A DNA stretch of 64,000 nucleotides from Novosphingobium sp. KA1 (GCF_017309955.1 NZ_CP021248.1:434001-498000), one strand, 5' to 3'; positions 17,571 through 29,657 are shown, counted from the stretch's first letter. Notes: generated by a model not told the origin, from the sequence alone. A program made the numbers and translations.

Positions 17571-18512
17571 ATGGCGTCGGCAAGCGACGATCAGCTGCGC
17601 GCGATGGCGCAGCATCGCGGGCTCAAGCTGCTGCGCTCCAGGCGGCGCAAGCCCGGCGTCGGTGACTACGGTAAGTATGGGCTGGCTGATGAAAGTGGAA
17701 ATGCCCTTCTTGGTGTCGGCGAAAACGGGCTAACCGCGAGCGCGCAGGATATCGAGGACTTCCTGCGCGAAAGCGAATTTGGCACATGGAAGCAATCCGC
17801 TGAGACGACGCAGCAGCGCCCACGACCGCCGAAAAAGCCTCCGGAACCCGAGCCCGACGATGAAGATGCACCTGTTCGGCGGCGCTCCGGGCAGCGACTG
17901 CGCCGGCGGACGGCGTCTGGTGCGGATAATCCGCCGCCTGGCAAAAAGGACCTAGCAGGTGGAACCCGCCCAAAACCGGCTTTGAGGCTAGTTCCCCAAT
18001 CCGGACCGGCGCAAGAGAAACTATCCCAGCTCACCGAAAAGCCCAGATCAAGGAACGAGTCCTCACTGGTACCCGTACCCGACCCAGTGCTGGTTGTGCG
18101 TTCAGCCGCCACCGCCGATAGCGAGGAACTGGCGGCGCTGCTCCATCAGCTCTCGGGCGTGGCGATTGAGCAAAGTGAGGTGGAAAAAAATCTGGCCATG
18201 GTCCGAAAGGCGAAGGCCGGGTTGATCGTCGCCGAGCTCGGCAAGGTGATCGGCTGCTGCCAGTGGTCGATCATTCCCGCTGTCCATCGCGGTGCCCTGG
18301 GCCGTCTGACCGTGCTTGTCGTCGATAAAGCGCATCGGCGGCGGGGCATTGCAACGGCCATGCTGGCCGCGGCGCAGAAGGCGCTGGCGAAGGCTGGATG
18401 CAAGCAGGTCGAGGCGCTTAGCGATATCGCGATCAATAACAGTCACAATTTCTTTCGCTCGCTCGGCTTTGAACAAACAAGCTATCGTTTTGTCCGCGAC
18501 CTCGGCGAATAG
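17571..18512 (+). CDS. GNAT acetyltransferase with an N-terminal basic module
   Basis: 313 residues in three parts. Residues 1-65 form a small module (SASDDQLRAMAQHRGLKLLR, KPGVGDYGKYGL, TASAQDIEDFLRESEFG). Residues 75-170 are a proline-, arginine- and serine-rich linker that is probably disordered. Residues 175-313 are a GNAT domain with the acetyl-CoA loop in VDKAHRRRGIATAMLAAAQ and the closing NNSHNFFRSLGFEQTSY. The N-terminal module also occurs alone in alphaproteobacteria as a likely nucleic-acid-binding unit, which is my inference. It lies between ku and ligD on the same strand, so a link to DNA-end repair is possible. Confidence 0.7.
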   Translation: MASASDDQLRAMAQHRGLKLLRSRRRKPGVGDYGKYGLADESGNALLGVGENGLTASAQDIEDFLRESEFGTWKQSAETTQQRPRPPKKPPEPEPDDEDAPVRRRSGQRLRRRTASGADNPPPGKKDLAGGTRPKPALRLVPQSGPAQEKLSQLTEKPRSRNESSLVPVPDPVLVVRSAATADSEELAALLHQLSGVAIEQSEVEKNLAMVRKAKAGLIVAELGKVIGCCQWSIIPAVHRGALGRLTVLVVDKAHRRRGIATAMLAAAQKALAKAGCKQVEALSDIAINNSHNFFRSLGFEQTSYRFVRDLGE

Positions 18513-18577
18513 GGAAGGGCGGCGAGGGAACGAGTTCGGCTCCGCATCGATTAACTGGCATATCGATCGGAACCGAC

Positions 18578-20965
18578 ATGGCACGAGCCCTCAAGACAAA
18601 GCATACGCAGGCGGAGGAGCGTCTCGGAAAATATCGCGAGAAACGTGATTTTTCGCGTACCGCAGAGCCTTCCGGGGCGACTGGCCCCACAAGCGGCAAC
18701 GGTTTTGTCGTTCAAAAACACGCGGCATCGCGCCTTCACTTTGACTTCCGGCTCGAGTTGGACGGCGTGCTGGTAAGTTGGGCGGTTACGCGGGGGCCAA
18801 GCACCAATCCCGACGACAAGCGTCTCGCGGTCCGCACCGAGGACCATCCGCTCGATTACGCGCGCTTCGAAGGAACGATCCCCAAAGGCGAGTATGGCGG
18901 CGGCACCGTGATGCTGTGGGACAATGGCACTTGGGAAACGATTCCAGGCAAGGATCCCCGCAAGACTCTGCCCGAAGGCCACCTCCACTTCGTCCTCCAT
19001 GGTCGCCGCATGCAGGGCGAATGGATCCTCTTCCGCCTCAAGCCGCGCGGCAGGGAAAAGGGAGAAAACTGGATATTGCGCAAGGTGCAGGATGAATTTG
19101 CAGGCGGGTCGGATGACCTGACCGGTACCCACCTCACCAGCATCGATACCGGCCGCACCATGGAGGAGATAGCTGCGGGCAAAGCGGTCCCGAAGCATAA
19201 GGCGAGAAACGGGAAAACCGTTACGGCTCCCAATCAGGATAGTGCCGGGCCGCGTAGAGGCAGGAAAGCGAGTTCGCCCCCGCCGTTCCAATCCGTGCAA
19301 CTCGCCGCCCTGGTCGACCGTGTCCCACCCGGCGACCGCTGGCTCCATGAACTCAAATACGACGGCTACCGCACGCTTCTCGCCCTCGGCGGGGGTGAAG
19401 GACGAGCGTATACTCGATCGGGCCTCGACTGGTCGGACCGTTTCGCAGCCCTCATTGCCGAGGCGCAGAAGCTAGGAGTCCGCAGCGCGCTCATAGACGG
19501 CGAGGCGGTCGTCACCCTTCCTGACGGTCGCACCAGCTTTCAAGCCCTGCAAGCCGCGCTCAAGGCCAACCCCGAGGCCATCGATTATTTCGCGTTCGAT
19601 CTCCTCGAACTCGATGGCGAGGATCTGACCGGTCTCCCGCTCATTGAGCGCAAGGAGAAGCTCGCTGCGCTGATCGGCAAGGGCGGAGGCCGAATTCGCT
19701 ATTCGGATCATATCGTCGGTAATGGCGAGAAGCTTCTTGCTAGCTTCTGCAGCGCAGGGCTCGAAGGCGTCATCTCGAAGCGCATCGACGCGCGCTACAG
19801 TGGCTCGCGCAGCGGCAGCTGGGTCAAGACCAAGTGCATTCGCCGTCAGGAGTTCGTGATCGTGGGTTGGACGCCGTCCGACAAACAGCGCGGATTTCGC
19901 TCGCTTCTGCTGGGGGTCAATGAAAATGGCAAATTGCGATACGCTGGCAAGGTTGGCACCGGCTTCACCGGTGATGAGATCGACCGATTGATGGAGATCA
20001 TGGAACCCCTCGAGCGCAATAAGCCAACGGTCGAAGCGCCCCGCGCCGCCGTTCGTGACGCTCACTGGATCGAGCCGAAGCTGGTTGCCGAAATCGCCTA
20101 TATCGAGTTTACCGATGAAGGCGTCCTTCGCCATCCAAGCTATCTCGGCCTGCGCGAAGACAAGAAGCCCGAAGCGATCGTGCTCGAGACCGAGGCTCCG
20201 GTGGCCGCCGCGATCGCTCCGGCGACAGACGCCGTGCGGATCAGCAACCGGGAGCGTGTGATTTTCCCGGAGGGAAAGCTCACCAAAGGCCAGCTTGCGG
20301 ATTATTATGAGATCGTCGCGCCAATCATGCTGCCATGGGCGGGAAGCAGGCCAATAAGCCTGGTCCGCTGTCCGCAGGGCCGAGCCAAGAAGTGCTTTTT
20401 CCAGAAACATGATGCCGGAAGCTTCGGCAGCGAGGTCAAGCAGATCGGTATCCGCGAGAAAGACGGGCACGAAGAGGCGTACCTGTTTGTCGATACGCCG
20501 GCGGGCCTTCTCACCTGTGTTCAGATGGGTACGATCGAGTTTCATGGCTGGGGCGCGCGGATCGAGGATATCGAAAAAGCCGATAGGCTCGTATTCGATC
20601 TCGATCCCGACGAGGGGCTGGATTTCAAGGACGTCGTTTCAGCAGCATTTCACGTCCAGGACTTGCTTGCCCAGATGGGGCTGACCACCTTCCCGATGGT
20701 TACGGGCGGGAAGGGCGTCCATGTGATCGCTCCGCTCACTCCCTCGGCCGAATGGCCAGAAGTGAAAGACTTTGCCCACCGCTTTGCCCTGGCGCTTTCC
20801 CAGGCAGACCCCGAGCGCTTCACCGCCGCTCTTGCAAAAGCCAAGCGGACAGGACGGATCTTCATCGATTACTTGCGCAACCAGCGCGGCGCGACAGCGG
20901 TCATGCCTTACAGCGCCCGCAGCCGCGAGTTTGCGCCGATCGCTGTCGCGCGACATTCAGGGTGA
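18578..20965 (+). pseudogene. ligD: LigD multifunctional NHEJ ligase, interrupted near the 3' end by IS21
   Basis: Domain order is phosphoesterase (about 40-165, with HFDFRLELDG and HGRRMQGEWILFRL), ATP-dependent ligase (about 240-510) and primase-polymerase (about 545 on). The adenylated lysine is Lys260 in LHELKYDGYR. POL has FDLDPDEGLDF for metal binding and TGGKGVHVIAPL. The native sequence runs to 20943, residue 788; the last six residues come from IS21. The missing 48 codons lie at 23568-23718. The intact protein would be about 836 residues. Phosphoesterase and ligase domains remain complete, but POL loses its C-terminal strand and helix. It is transcribed with ku. Confidence 0.9.
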
Positions 20966-21059
20966 GAAAGCGCGACAAACAAGATGAGAATCCTGCGTTC
21001 CGGAATTGGCGAAGGGCGTAGCCCGTAGCCGATACCGGAACGCAGGAGGCGCCTTTTGA

Positions 21060-23485
<2,426 letters not shown>

Positions 23486-23567
23486 AATCGGCACTGAATG
23501 ACGCGCCGCGACAATCACATTCTCATCCTGATTGACGCGCAATCCTCATCCTGTTTGTCGCGCTACA

Positions 23568-23718
23568 GATCGCCGTGCCGTTGACTTGGGAGGAGCTGCG
23601 CGACATCGACGGGCCTTCGCGTTGGCATATCGGCGACGGCGCGGAGATGGTGAAGCGCGCCGGGTCGAAAAATCTCGCACTCTGGGGGCGCGCCGACCAG
23701 ATCCTACCCGACCTGTAA
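23568..23718 (+). pseudogene. ligD: ligD, detached 3' end
   Basis: From the right-hand target duplication the ligD frame resumes as IAVPLTWEELRDI, then SRWHIGDGAEMV and LWGRADQILPDL, ending at TAA 23716-23718. This is the normal C terminus of the LigD primase-polymerase domain. Joined to 20943 it restores the conserved APIAVPLTWEEL strand. It has no start of its own. Confidence 0.88.
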
Positions 23719-23775
23719 AAAATCGGGACATACAAAACCAGAAGCCGGACGATTGCTGTTCGTGCCACTTCGAGA

Positions 23776-24246
23776 TCATTTGCCAGTAACGGGATCTTGC
23801 TCAGCTGCGAGCATCGTCTGGATACGCTCGAGCGCCTCCTTCGATGGCGGGTCCTGGCAAATGTCCCAATCCTGTCCCTCAGGGTAGGCACCCACGACCA
23901 GGAAATCTTCACTGGCCTCGATCAGGCAATGGCCGGTGCCGACCGGCAATACGAGTGCGTCACCCGCTGCAACGCTCACGATCTGTGCGCCTGGTCCGCC
24001 CAGGATCAGCGAGGCGCGGCCGCTCGCGACGCCCAATGCCTCATGGGTGGTCGAGTGATAGTGATGATAGTCGAATATGGTATCCCGCCATTTCGCCGGC
24101 CAGCCGTGATCAGCGAAGCGCGTCTCGAACGCTTCGGCGATCTGTTCCCGGGCACCGCTTTCCACGCTTCGGTAGATCAGTACCGGCAATCCTTGATTGT
24201 TGGGCACCCAGTCATTGGCGTCGAGCAGGAATTTCTCTGGGTTCAT
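23776..24246 (-). CDS. Cupin-domain protein (YjlB-like)
   Basis: 156 residues. A cupin core has the metal-ligand motif DYHHYHSTTHEALGVASG (about 60-77) and the second motif in VLPVGTGHCLIEAS. The C-terminal line GAYPEGQDWDICQ is characteristic of the YjlB cupin family, whose substrate is unknown. It lies nine bases downstream of the exonuclease III gene on the same strand and is likely cotranscribed. Confidence 0.78.
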   Translation of the reverse strand: MNPEKFLLDANDWVPNNQGLPVLIYRSVESGAREQIAEAFETRFADHGWPAKWRDTIFDYHHYHSTTHEALGVASGRASLILGGPGAQIVSVAAGDALVLPVGTGHCLIEASEDFLVVGAYPEGQDWDICQDPPSKEALERIQTMLAAEQDPVTGK

Positions 24247-24255
24247 GGGATGCTC

Positions 24256-25059
24256 CTACGGTTTGCGCCGGGTCTTGCGCACGAGCCCGTCGCGCAGCTC
24301 GATCCATACCGGTGCATGATCACTGGTCTTTTCCCAGCTACGTGGGCGCCGGTCCACCTCGGCAGCCACCAGCAGCTTGGCTGCAGCCGGGTTGAGGAGG
24401 ACATGATCGATCCTGAGACCCGCGTCGCGCTCGAAGGCGCCGCGCCAGTATTTCCAGAACGTGTATATGGCCTCGTCCGGATGAAGATGACGTAGCGCGT
24501 CGGTCCATCCCTGCTGGAGCAACCCGGCGTAAGCCGCTCTCACTTCCGGTGTGAAAAGGGCATCGTCACGCCAGCGATCCGGCGCGTAAACATCGAGATC
24601 CGTCGGCATAACGTTGAAGTCTCCCGCAACAATCACCGGAGCGTCCAGTGCGACAAGCTCGGCAAGACGATCGCTCAAACGCTCAAACCATCTCAATTTG
24701 AATTCGAATTTGGCGCTCGGCCGCGGATTGCCATTGGGAAGGTAGAGGCCGGCAATGAGCGCTCCATTGATTGCCGCTTCGATGTAGCGGCTCTGCTCAT
24801 CATCTGGGTCGCCAGGAAGCCCGCGACGGGTTTCGTGAATATCACCGACCCTGCTGAGGATCGCGACGCCGTTCCAGCGGCTCTGTCCATGCCAAATGGC
24901 CCTATAGCCCGCTGCCGTAATCGCAGCATCTGGGAACCTGTCCTGCGGCGCCTTCAGTTCCTGCAGGCAGACGATGTCCGGTTCTGCAAGCTCAAGCCAG
25001 CGCAAGAGCACTGGCAGGCGCCCGTTGACACCGTTGACGTTGTAGGTTGCGATTTTCAC
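24256..25059 (-). CDS. xth: Exodeoxyribonuclease III (AP endonuclease family)
   Basis: 267 residues from a GTG at 25059 giving VKIATYNVNGVNGRL, the exact family N terminus; AGGAG lies upstream. The catalytic set of the Exo III/APE fold is visible: metal-binding Glu in VCLQELKAP, Asp-Asn in VIVAGDFNVMP, and the Asp-His pair in LRIDHVLLNP and KTSDHAPVWIE. The enzyme cuts at abasic sites in base excision repair and acts as a 3'-5' exonuclease. A longer frame to 25251 is an unsupported extension. The location beside ku/ligD makes this a DNA-repair neighbourhood. Confidence 0.9.
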   Translation of the reverse strand: MKIATYNVNGVNGRLPVLLRWLELAEPDIVCLQELKAPQDRFPDAAITAAGYRAIWHGQSRWNGVAILSRVGDIHETRRGLPGDPDDEQSRYIEAAINGALIAGLYLPNGNPRPSAKFEFKLRWFERLSDRLAELVALDAPVIVAGDFNVMPTDLDVYAPDRWRDDALFTPEVRAAYAGLLQQGWTDALRHLHPDEAIYTFWKYWRGAFERDAGLRIDHVLLNPAAAKLLVAAEVDRRPRSWEKTSDHAPVWIELRDGLVRKTRRKP

Positions 25060-25271
25060 AGGTATGGTCGCTCCTGGCTGCGGCCGCACATCTGGAAAGT
25101 GCCTGGAATTCTTCGCCTTCCAAAGCGCCCGGCAGCGCTGGCGATCGAGAAGGCGGGGCCTCATTGATCGTCTTATTTTCCACCCGGCTGCCAGGCGCAG
25201 CGATCGGAGTGCTCGCCGTCCTTCCTGGTGAACGCTCTCCCAGTCGCCCACTGATTTGTTGAAAAGGTTCC

Positions 25272-25481
25272 CTACTGGCTGGGCTTGCCGCGACGGCTCC
25301 CCGCCTGAACACCGGTTCTGGTGTCGAGCGGAGTATCCTTCGCTGCGCGGCCGCCATGGTTTTCGCTCGGCCGGGCTCCAACGCCGCCGGTACCTCCGGT
25401 GTCCTGACCGGGAGCGGCACGCTCATGATCATGATCAGACTTGTCCCGGATCGGCGGGTAAGTGTTTTTCGTATTTGCCAT
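25272..25481 (-). CDS. Small hydrophilic protein, 69 aa
   Basis: From the ATG at 25481 the product reads MANTKNTYPPIRDKSDHDHE and is rich in Gly, Asp, Arg and Pro, with no hydrophobic core; it is probably disordered. AAGGCGAG lies before the start. No family was recognised. It belongs to the group of tiny charged proteins scattered through this half of the window. Confidence 0.45.
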   Translation of the reverse strand: MANTKNTYPPIRDKSDHDHERAAPGQDTGGTGGVGARPSENHGGRAAKDTPLDTRTGVQAGSRRGKPSQ

Positions 25482-25695
25482 GACGCTCGCCTTTTTTGCC
25501 CTCGCATCGTCACAACGGATGCGGGGCATCTCCCGTTCCGCAGGATATTGCGATTGTTCGGGGGACGGCGGGCTTCACCCATATGTTCATATTATGTTCG
25601 GCGTGTGCTAGGATCTCGCCCATGATCGCTTTTCAATTGCCGGCCCTCTTCCCAGGCAAGCCCGAGACCTGCCGGCTTTTGGCGGGGAGGAACTC

Positions 25696-26970
25696 TTGAG
25701 CAGGCGCGGTGGGAGCGCCGACCTTCCCCTGCACGGCGGCAGGGTTCCCGCCTGGCTGGGCGAACGCATGACCAGACTGGGCGCCGTTATCACCCAGGCA
25801 ATCGTGCTCGAGTATGGCCGCGATGAATTCCTTCGCCGTTTGTCCCATCCCTTCTGGTTTCAGTCGTTCGGTGCGGTGATGGGAATGGACTGGCATTCCT
25901 CGGGCATCACAACCAGCGTTATTGGCGCGTTGAAGCGCGGACTGGCGCCATTGTCGGGTGAGCTTGGCATTCATGTCTGCGGCGGGAGGGGCAAGCACAG
26001 CCGCAAAACGCCTGATGAGTTGGTGCTTGTAGGAGAACGTACCGGCATCGACGGCGCGGCACTCGCCGCCACCAGTCGTCTGGTCGCCAAAGTAGACAGC
26101 GCGGCGCTTCAGGATGGTTTCGACTTGTACCTGCACGGGTTCATCGTCGCGGATGACGGGCGGTGGGTAATTGTGCAGCAAGGCATGAACGCTGATCGGC
26201 GGCAAGCTCGACGTTATCACTGGCTGAGCGAAGGTATTAAGGATTTTGTCGACGCTCCTCATGCGGCGATAGAGGGGCGAGGCGGTGGCCAAATCGTCAA
26301 CCTTGCCGATCGCCGCGCAGCAGACTCACGCAGCGGGCAACTGGAGCTCCTGGGATCGCTCGGGCCGGACGGAATCTTGCGCGAGTTGCGGCGCATGACG
26401 CCCGGGGTCGAGCCGGAACAAGGCCTTCTCCCTCATCTGATCATGCCGGACCATCACGATGTTCGTCCCGAAAATGTGATTGAACGGCGTTTGCATGGTG
26501 CCCTTGCGGCTGCGGCGGATCTCGGTCCCAAGGATTTTTCCGAATTGCTGCTGGTTCCAGGAGTGGGAGCACGAACGGTTCGTTCCCTGGCTATGGTGGC
26601 GGAAGTCGTTCACGGCGCCCCGTGCCGTTTCAGCGATCCGGCTCGATTCTCCCTCGCGCACGGCGGCAAGGATCGACATCCTTTTCCGGTACCCACGAAC
26701 GTGTACGACCATACGATTGCGGTAATGAAGTCTGCGGTGCGAAAGGCCAGGCTCGGGTACGGCGAAGAGTTGGCAGCGATCAGGCGGCTGGATGAGCAGG
26801 CGCGGAGACTTGAGGCAACCGCCTCGGGCCCGTCGCTTGACGATTACCTCGCCGAGGAACGGTCGCGATCGCATGAATACGGGGGGCGAAGCGTATTCGG
26901 ATGGGAACCGCCAGCTGAACAGGTTGCGGCGATTAGTCGGCCGCTCAAGTCAGCAACACGGCCAGAGTGA
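25696..26970 (+). CDS. DUF763-family protein
   Basis: 424 residues from a TTG start with GGGGAGGA at ideal spacing. The N terminus SRRGGSADLPLHGGRVPAWL and the block PFWFQSFGAVMGMDWHSSG, SVIGALKRG and SRKTPDEL are diagnostic for DUF763. A helix-hairpin-helix-like segment, LLLVPGVGARTVRSLAMVAEVVHG, lies at about 290-312 and suggests nucleic-acid contact. Function is unknown; an archaeal/bacterial distribution and HhH hint at a DNA-repair role, which fits the neighbours exonuclease III, Ku and LigD. That is an inference. Confidence 0.82.
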   Translation: MSRRGGSADLPLHGGRVPAWLGERMTRLGAVITQAIVLEYGRDEFLRRLSHPFWFQSFGAVMGMDWHSSGITTSVIGALKRGLAPLSGELGIHVCGGRGKHSRKTPDELVLVGERTGIDGAALAATSRLVAKVDSAALQDGFDLYLHGFIVADDGRWVIVQQGMNADRRQARRYHWLSEGIKDFVDAPHAAIEGRGGGQIVNLADRRAADSRSGQLELLGSLGPDGILRELRRMTPGVEPEQGLLPHLIMPDHHDVRPENVIERRLHGALAAAADLGPKDFSELLLVPGVGARTVRSLAMVAEVVHGAPCRFSDPARFSLAHGGKDRHPFPVPTNVYDHTIAVMKSAVRKARLGYGEELAAIRRLDEQARRLEATASGPSLDDYLAEERSRSHEYGGRSVFGWEPPAEQVAAISRPLKSATRPE

Positions 26971-27074
26971 TCGCTTGCACAGCCAGGACCGTCCGCCCTC
27001 AGATGCTGCATTTCGGCGATTTCGGTATTCTCGTTGGATGCAGTCCCGCTTCCCCTATGGTAACCGTCAATAGG

Positions 27075-27102
27075 GAACAATCGGGGGCAATCCCGATTGT
27101 TC
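27075..27102. terminator. Perfect 11-bp hairpin after the DUF763 gene
   Basis: GAACAATCGGG (27075-27085) and CCCGATTGTTC (27092-27102) pair perfectly around a six-base loop. It lies 105 bases after the DUF763 stop. No T-run follows, so a factor-independent terminator is doubtful; a regulatory or repeat hairpin is the alternative. Confidence 0.4.
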
Positions 27103-27165
27103 TCATCATGATGGAAAATCGTTCGGACCGGAGACCCAACTCCCGATGTCTCGCGGCGTAAATCT

Positions 27166-27426
27166 ATGACACCGCTTGAACGTATGGCCCAGGCGGCATT
27201 TACCGCAGACTGGCCTGCCGAGAATTCGCAGCCGTGGGACCAGGCGCCACCTGAAACTCGTCTCCGTTACAGATCGATAGCCTTTGCGGTTCTCGCAGCA
27301 ATCCGCGAGCCTAATGATGGCATGGAGGCAGCCGGCGATAAATGGCTCGATAGTGCCAGTTGTCGGGCGATTTGGTCGGCGATGCTCGAAGCGGCGCTTA
27401 CGGAAGAAGAAAGCGAGACACGTTAG
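27166..27426 (+). CDS. Conserved small protein of unknown function, 86 aa
   Basis: The product begins MTPLERMAQAAFTADWPAEN and continues RYRSIAFAVLAAIREPNDGM, then CRAIWSAMLEAALTEEE. It is acidic, helical and soluble. The pattern 'LERMARA..E...WE.....R..YRA.ARAVL.AIREP' is known from alphaproteobacterial and phage hypothetical proteins; no function is attached. Confidence 0.55.
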   Translation: MTPLERMAQAAFTADWPAENSQPWDQAPPETRLRYRSIAFAVLAAIREPNDGMEAAGDKWLDSASCRAIWSAMLEAALTEEESETR

Positions 27427-27571
27427 GACGGGCGATCACCTCGTTCGTCTTTCCTCTCCATAGACTGCCGCCAGCCATTGCCGACCACCTTGGCAAGGAA
27501 CCATCAGCATCCGCTCCTTGTTAGGAATAGACATACAGCAGCCGAGCGTCAGGCTGTGAAGGAGATGGATC

Positions 27572-27751
27572 ATGAGCGATAACCGATCGCGGCCCAACAA
27601 CCATGAGGTCGAGAACGAGATGATCCGAACTCCGGCTGTCGAAGGTGATCCGCCGACACCAGCGACGGAACCGAACAAAAAGGACGAGAGCACGCGTAGA
27701 CCCAAGGATGGACCGGCTCCGCCGGGGAAATATTCGGGAAGTCGGCGGTAA
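27572..27751 (+). CDS. Small disordered protein, 59 aa
   Basis: The ATG at 27572 has a strong GAAGGAGA ribosome site seven bases upstream. The product MSDNRSRPNNHEVENEMIRT continues with PPTPATEPNKKDESTRRP and ends PGKYSGSRR. It is very hydrophilic and proline-rich with no hydrophobic segment. No family was recognised. The good ribosome site and codon pattern support a real gene. Confidence 0.5.
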   Translation: MSDNRSRPNNHEVENEMIRTPAVEGDPPTPATEPNKKDESTRRPKDGPAPPGKYSGSRR

Positions 27752-27965
27752 AACATGATGCCCGTGCAGAGAAAGAATTTGGCTGGGTTTCGTCGAAGGC
27801 AACTTCCTGACCTGGTTTCAACTGGTCGCTCAGCCGCGATTAAAAGCCCCTAGCTTTGCCCTTTCGGCAGTTCGGTGTGTCAAAGCCGCTCACAGAAGCC
27901 GCTGGAGACGAATGCGCGGCCTCCAGATCGAGGTCGTATAGTAGGTTTGTGAAAGGAGAGAGGTT

Positions 27966-28262
27966 GTGCCGCGAGGTGACAAATCAAGCTACACAGATAA
28001 GCAAAAGCGCAAGGCCGAACATATCGAGGAAGGCTACGAAGACCGTGGTGTCGGCCACAAAGAGGCAGAACGACGGGTTTGGGCAACGGTCAATAAGGAG
28101 TCCGGCGGCGGTAAAAAATCCGGGTCGGGTCGGGGAAAGATGGAAGACCACGCAGCATCCAAGAAAGGAGGTCGCATCGGCGGAAAATCGCAGAGCCATG
28201 CCGATCGTTCCGCGGCAGCCAAAAAAGGTTGGGAGACGCGACGCAAGCGGTCTGGAGGCTGA
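27966..28262 (+). CDS. Plasmid-stabilization-like / KGG-type small basic protein
   Basis: 98 residues from a GTG start preceded by AAAGGAGAG. The N-terminal half (PRGDKSSYTDKQKRKAEHIE, GYEDRGVGHKEAERRVWATV) matches a family often labelled plasmid stabilization protein. The middle NKESGGGKKSGSGRGK and the tail KKGGRIGGKSQSH, KKGWETRRKRSGG carry KGG-like basic repeats. The label is historical; a DNA-binding or desiccation/stress role is as likely. Confidence 0.6.
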   Translation: MPRGDKSSYTDKQKRKAEHIEEGYEDRGVGHKEAERRVWATVNKESGGGKKSGSGRGKMEDHAASKKGGRIGGKSQSHADRSAAAKKGWETRRKRSGG

Positions 28263-28337
28263 TAGGGTATAAGGGTTTCGATCGTTCAGAGCGAAGAAAC
28301 CGTCAGGCTTGCGGGAGCGGCAAATTCACAGATCGCT

Positions 28338-28595
28338 TCATTGTGCCGGCGGCGCCGGGCTTTGCATCCCGGGTTGATCTTGCGGCGCCGCGTAACCCTG
28401 TTCTACCGCTTGGCGGGTATCGCTGATGCGGCCTGTATCCTTTGGCGCCTGAACGGCGCGAACGATCCAGACCATCGACAGTGCAGCGACCACCAAGATC
28501 AAGCTGATAAGTAGCACATACCGGACAACTCCGGGCGTTGTTCCGGCACGGGCATCCTCTTTTTGAACCTTTATCCTTTCGTTGTCGGGGCTCAT
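28338..28595 (-). CDS. Small single-span membrane protein, 85 aa
   Basis: A charged head (MSPDNERIKVQKEDARAG) precedes one strong hydrophobic helix, YVLLISLILVVAALSMVWIV at about residues 27-46. A hydrophilic tail of Gln/Pro/Ala follows. An AGGAGAG ribosome site precedes the ATG. It is likely an inner-membrane protein with a periplasmic tail. No family was recognised. Confidence 0.55.
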   Translation of the reverse strand: MSPDNERIKVQKEDARAGTTPGVVRYVLLISLILVVAALSMVWIVRAVQAPKDTGRISDTRQAVEQGYAAPQDQPGMQSPAPPAQ

Positions 28596-28607
28596 TATTT
28601 CTCTCCT

Positions 28608-28711
28608 AGAGCGTTTTCTGACCAGGTGGAATCACCTGGTGACTCGGAAAACGCGACAAACAAACGATAAATAGAGCGGGCTTCGGTTCGGAACGAACGG
28701 ATTACGCTCTA
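28608..28711. repeat. Intergenic palindromic repeat
   Basis: TAGAGCGT (28608-28615) and ACGCTCTA (28704-28711) frame the region. Inside, GCGTTTTC..CCAGGTG and CACCTGG..GAAAACGC (28611-28653) form a two-part stem with small mismatched bulges. The 'AGAGCGTTTTC ... CACCTGG ... GAAAACGC' pattern is that of short palindromic repeats scattered between genes in alphaproteobacteria. It may form an mRNA hairpin or simply be a REP-type remnant. Confidence 0.55.
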
Positions 28712-28751
28712 AAATAAATAGCGAATGATCCTCGGGCATTGATCTCAAAGG

Positions 28752-29258
28752 TCAGACTCTCCCGCTGCGAACCCTTGGAGCAGGGAATCCGCCGGTCTCC
28801 CGTCCCGCGATCAGATCGGGGTTCGCCACGAGAATGCCGGAACCGAGGACCATGACATCTTCGACAAATCCGGTGGCCGTCTGGCCATAGCGCCGCATCG
28901 CCGCGCAGCGCAGGCGCCAACCAATGTACGAAGACATCAGCGCAGTTGCGGTCGCGATGATCGCGCCCGCCGCGCGGCTACCACGGGGGGCAAGCGCAGC
29001 CCCGGCGTATGCGGAAGTCACAGAACGCACGGCCAGCCCTATCGGCACGATGCGATCCGGCGCCGATTTCATCTTGTCACCGGCCATCTCTGCAGCGGCC
29101 AAGGCCGCCGTTCCTGCCGCAACAATAGGATTTTTCAATAGTGCCTGCAGGGGAAGGGCTGACGGAATAGCACCCCGGCGCGTTGCAAGAGCGATCGAGG
29201 CGAGCGGCGATATTCCACGCTGTCCGGCCACAAGACCGATGAGGATTGAGCGGATCAT
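28752..29258 (-). CDS. DUF4126-like membrane protein
   Basis: 168 residues with about four hydrophobic segments and the sequence RSILIGLVAGQRGISPLASI at the N terminus, then KMKSAPDRIVPIGLAVRSV and AGAIIATATALMSSYIGWRL. The 'AGxRGxxPL' opening and 'DKxxxxPxRixP' middle fit DUF4126-type inner-membrane proteins of unknown role. Confidence 0.6.
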   Translation of the reverse strand: MIRSILIGLVAGQRGISPLASIALATRRGAIPSALPLQALLKNPIVAAGTAALAAAEMAGDKMKSAPDRIVPIGLAVRSVTSAYAGAALAPRGSRAAGAIIATATALMSSYIGWRLRCAAMRRYGQTATGFVEDVMVLGSGILVANPDLIAGRETGGFPAPRVRSGRV

Positions 29259-29489
29259 GATCGGCTTTCATGCTGCGTCGTGAATGCATGAAATGCGCGC
29301 TGCCGAAGATTTGATCCCGTCATGCACGGTTGCCGTGTCAATGTGTTGGATCGCTGCGCCAGACCGCTATGCATCTCGCCTGCTTTCTTCAGGACAAAGA
29401 CATCCGCGGAACATCGGGGGAGGTCGAATGTTTTAGAACAGGGCTGCTCGAAAATGTCGACGCAGCGTTTGTATCTAGGGAGAGGCCTC

Positions 29490-29657
29490 ATGTTTCGCTG
29501 GGCCATCATTTTTGCTGTCGTTGCACTCATTGCAGCGCTTCTGGGATTTGGCGGTGTAGCAGGTCTTTCCGCCAGCCTTGCCAAGGTCTTCCTGCTTGTT
29601 GCAGTCGTGATCCTGGTCCTTGGCTTCTTTTTTGGTCGAGGCCGAAGGGTGCCGTGA
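29490..29657 (+). CDS. DUF1328 (YtjA-like) membrane microprotein, 55 aa
   Basis: From the ATG at 29490, with GGGAGAGG upstream, the product has two hydrophobic helices: [20 protein letters not shown] and [29 protein letters not shown] link joins them and the basic end is GRGRRVP. This is the DUF1328/YtjA pattern. Such proteins are envelope-stress-associated, small and of unknown mechanism. Confidence 0.8.
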   Translation: MFRWAIIFAVVALIAALLGFGGVAGLSASLAKVFLLVAVVILVLGFFFGRGRRVP

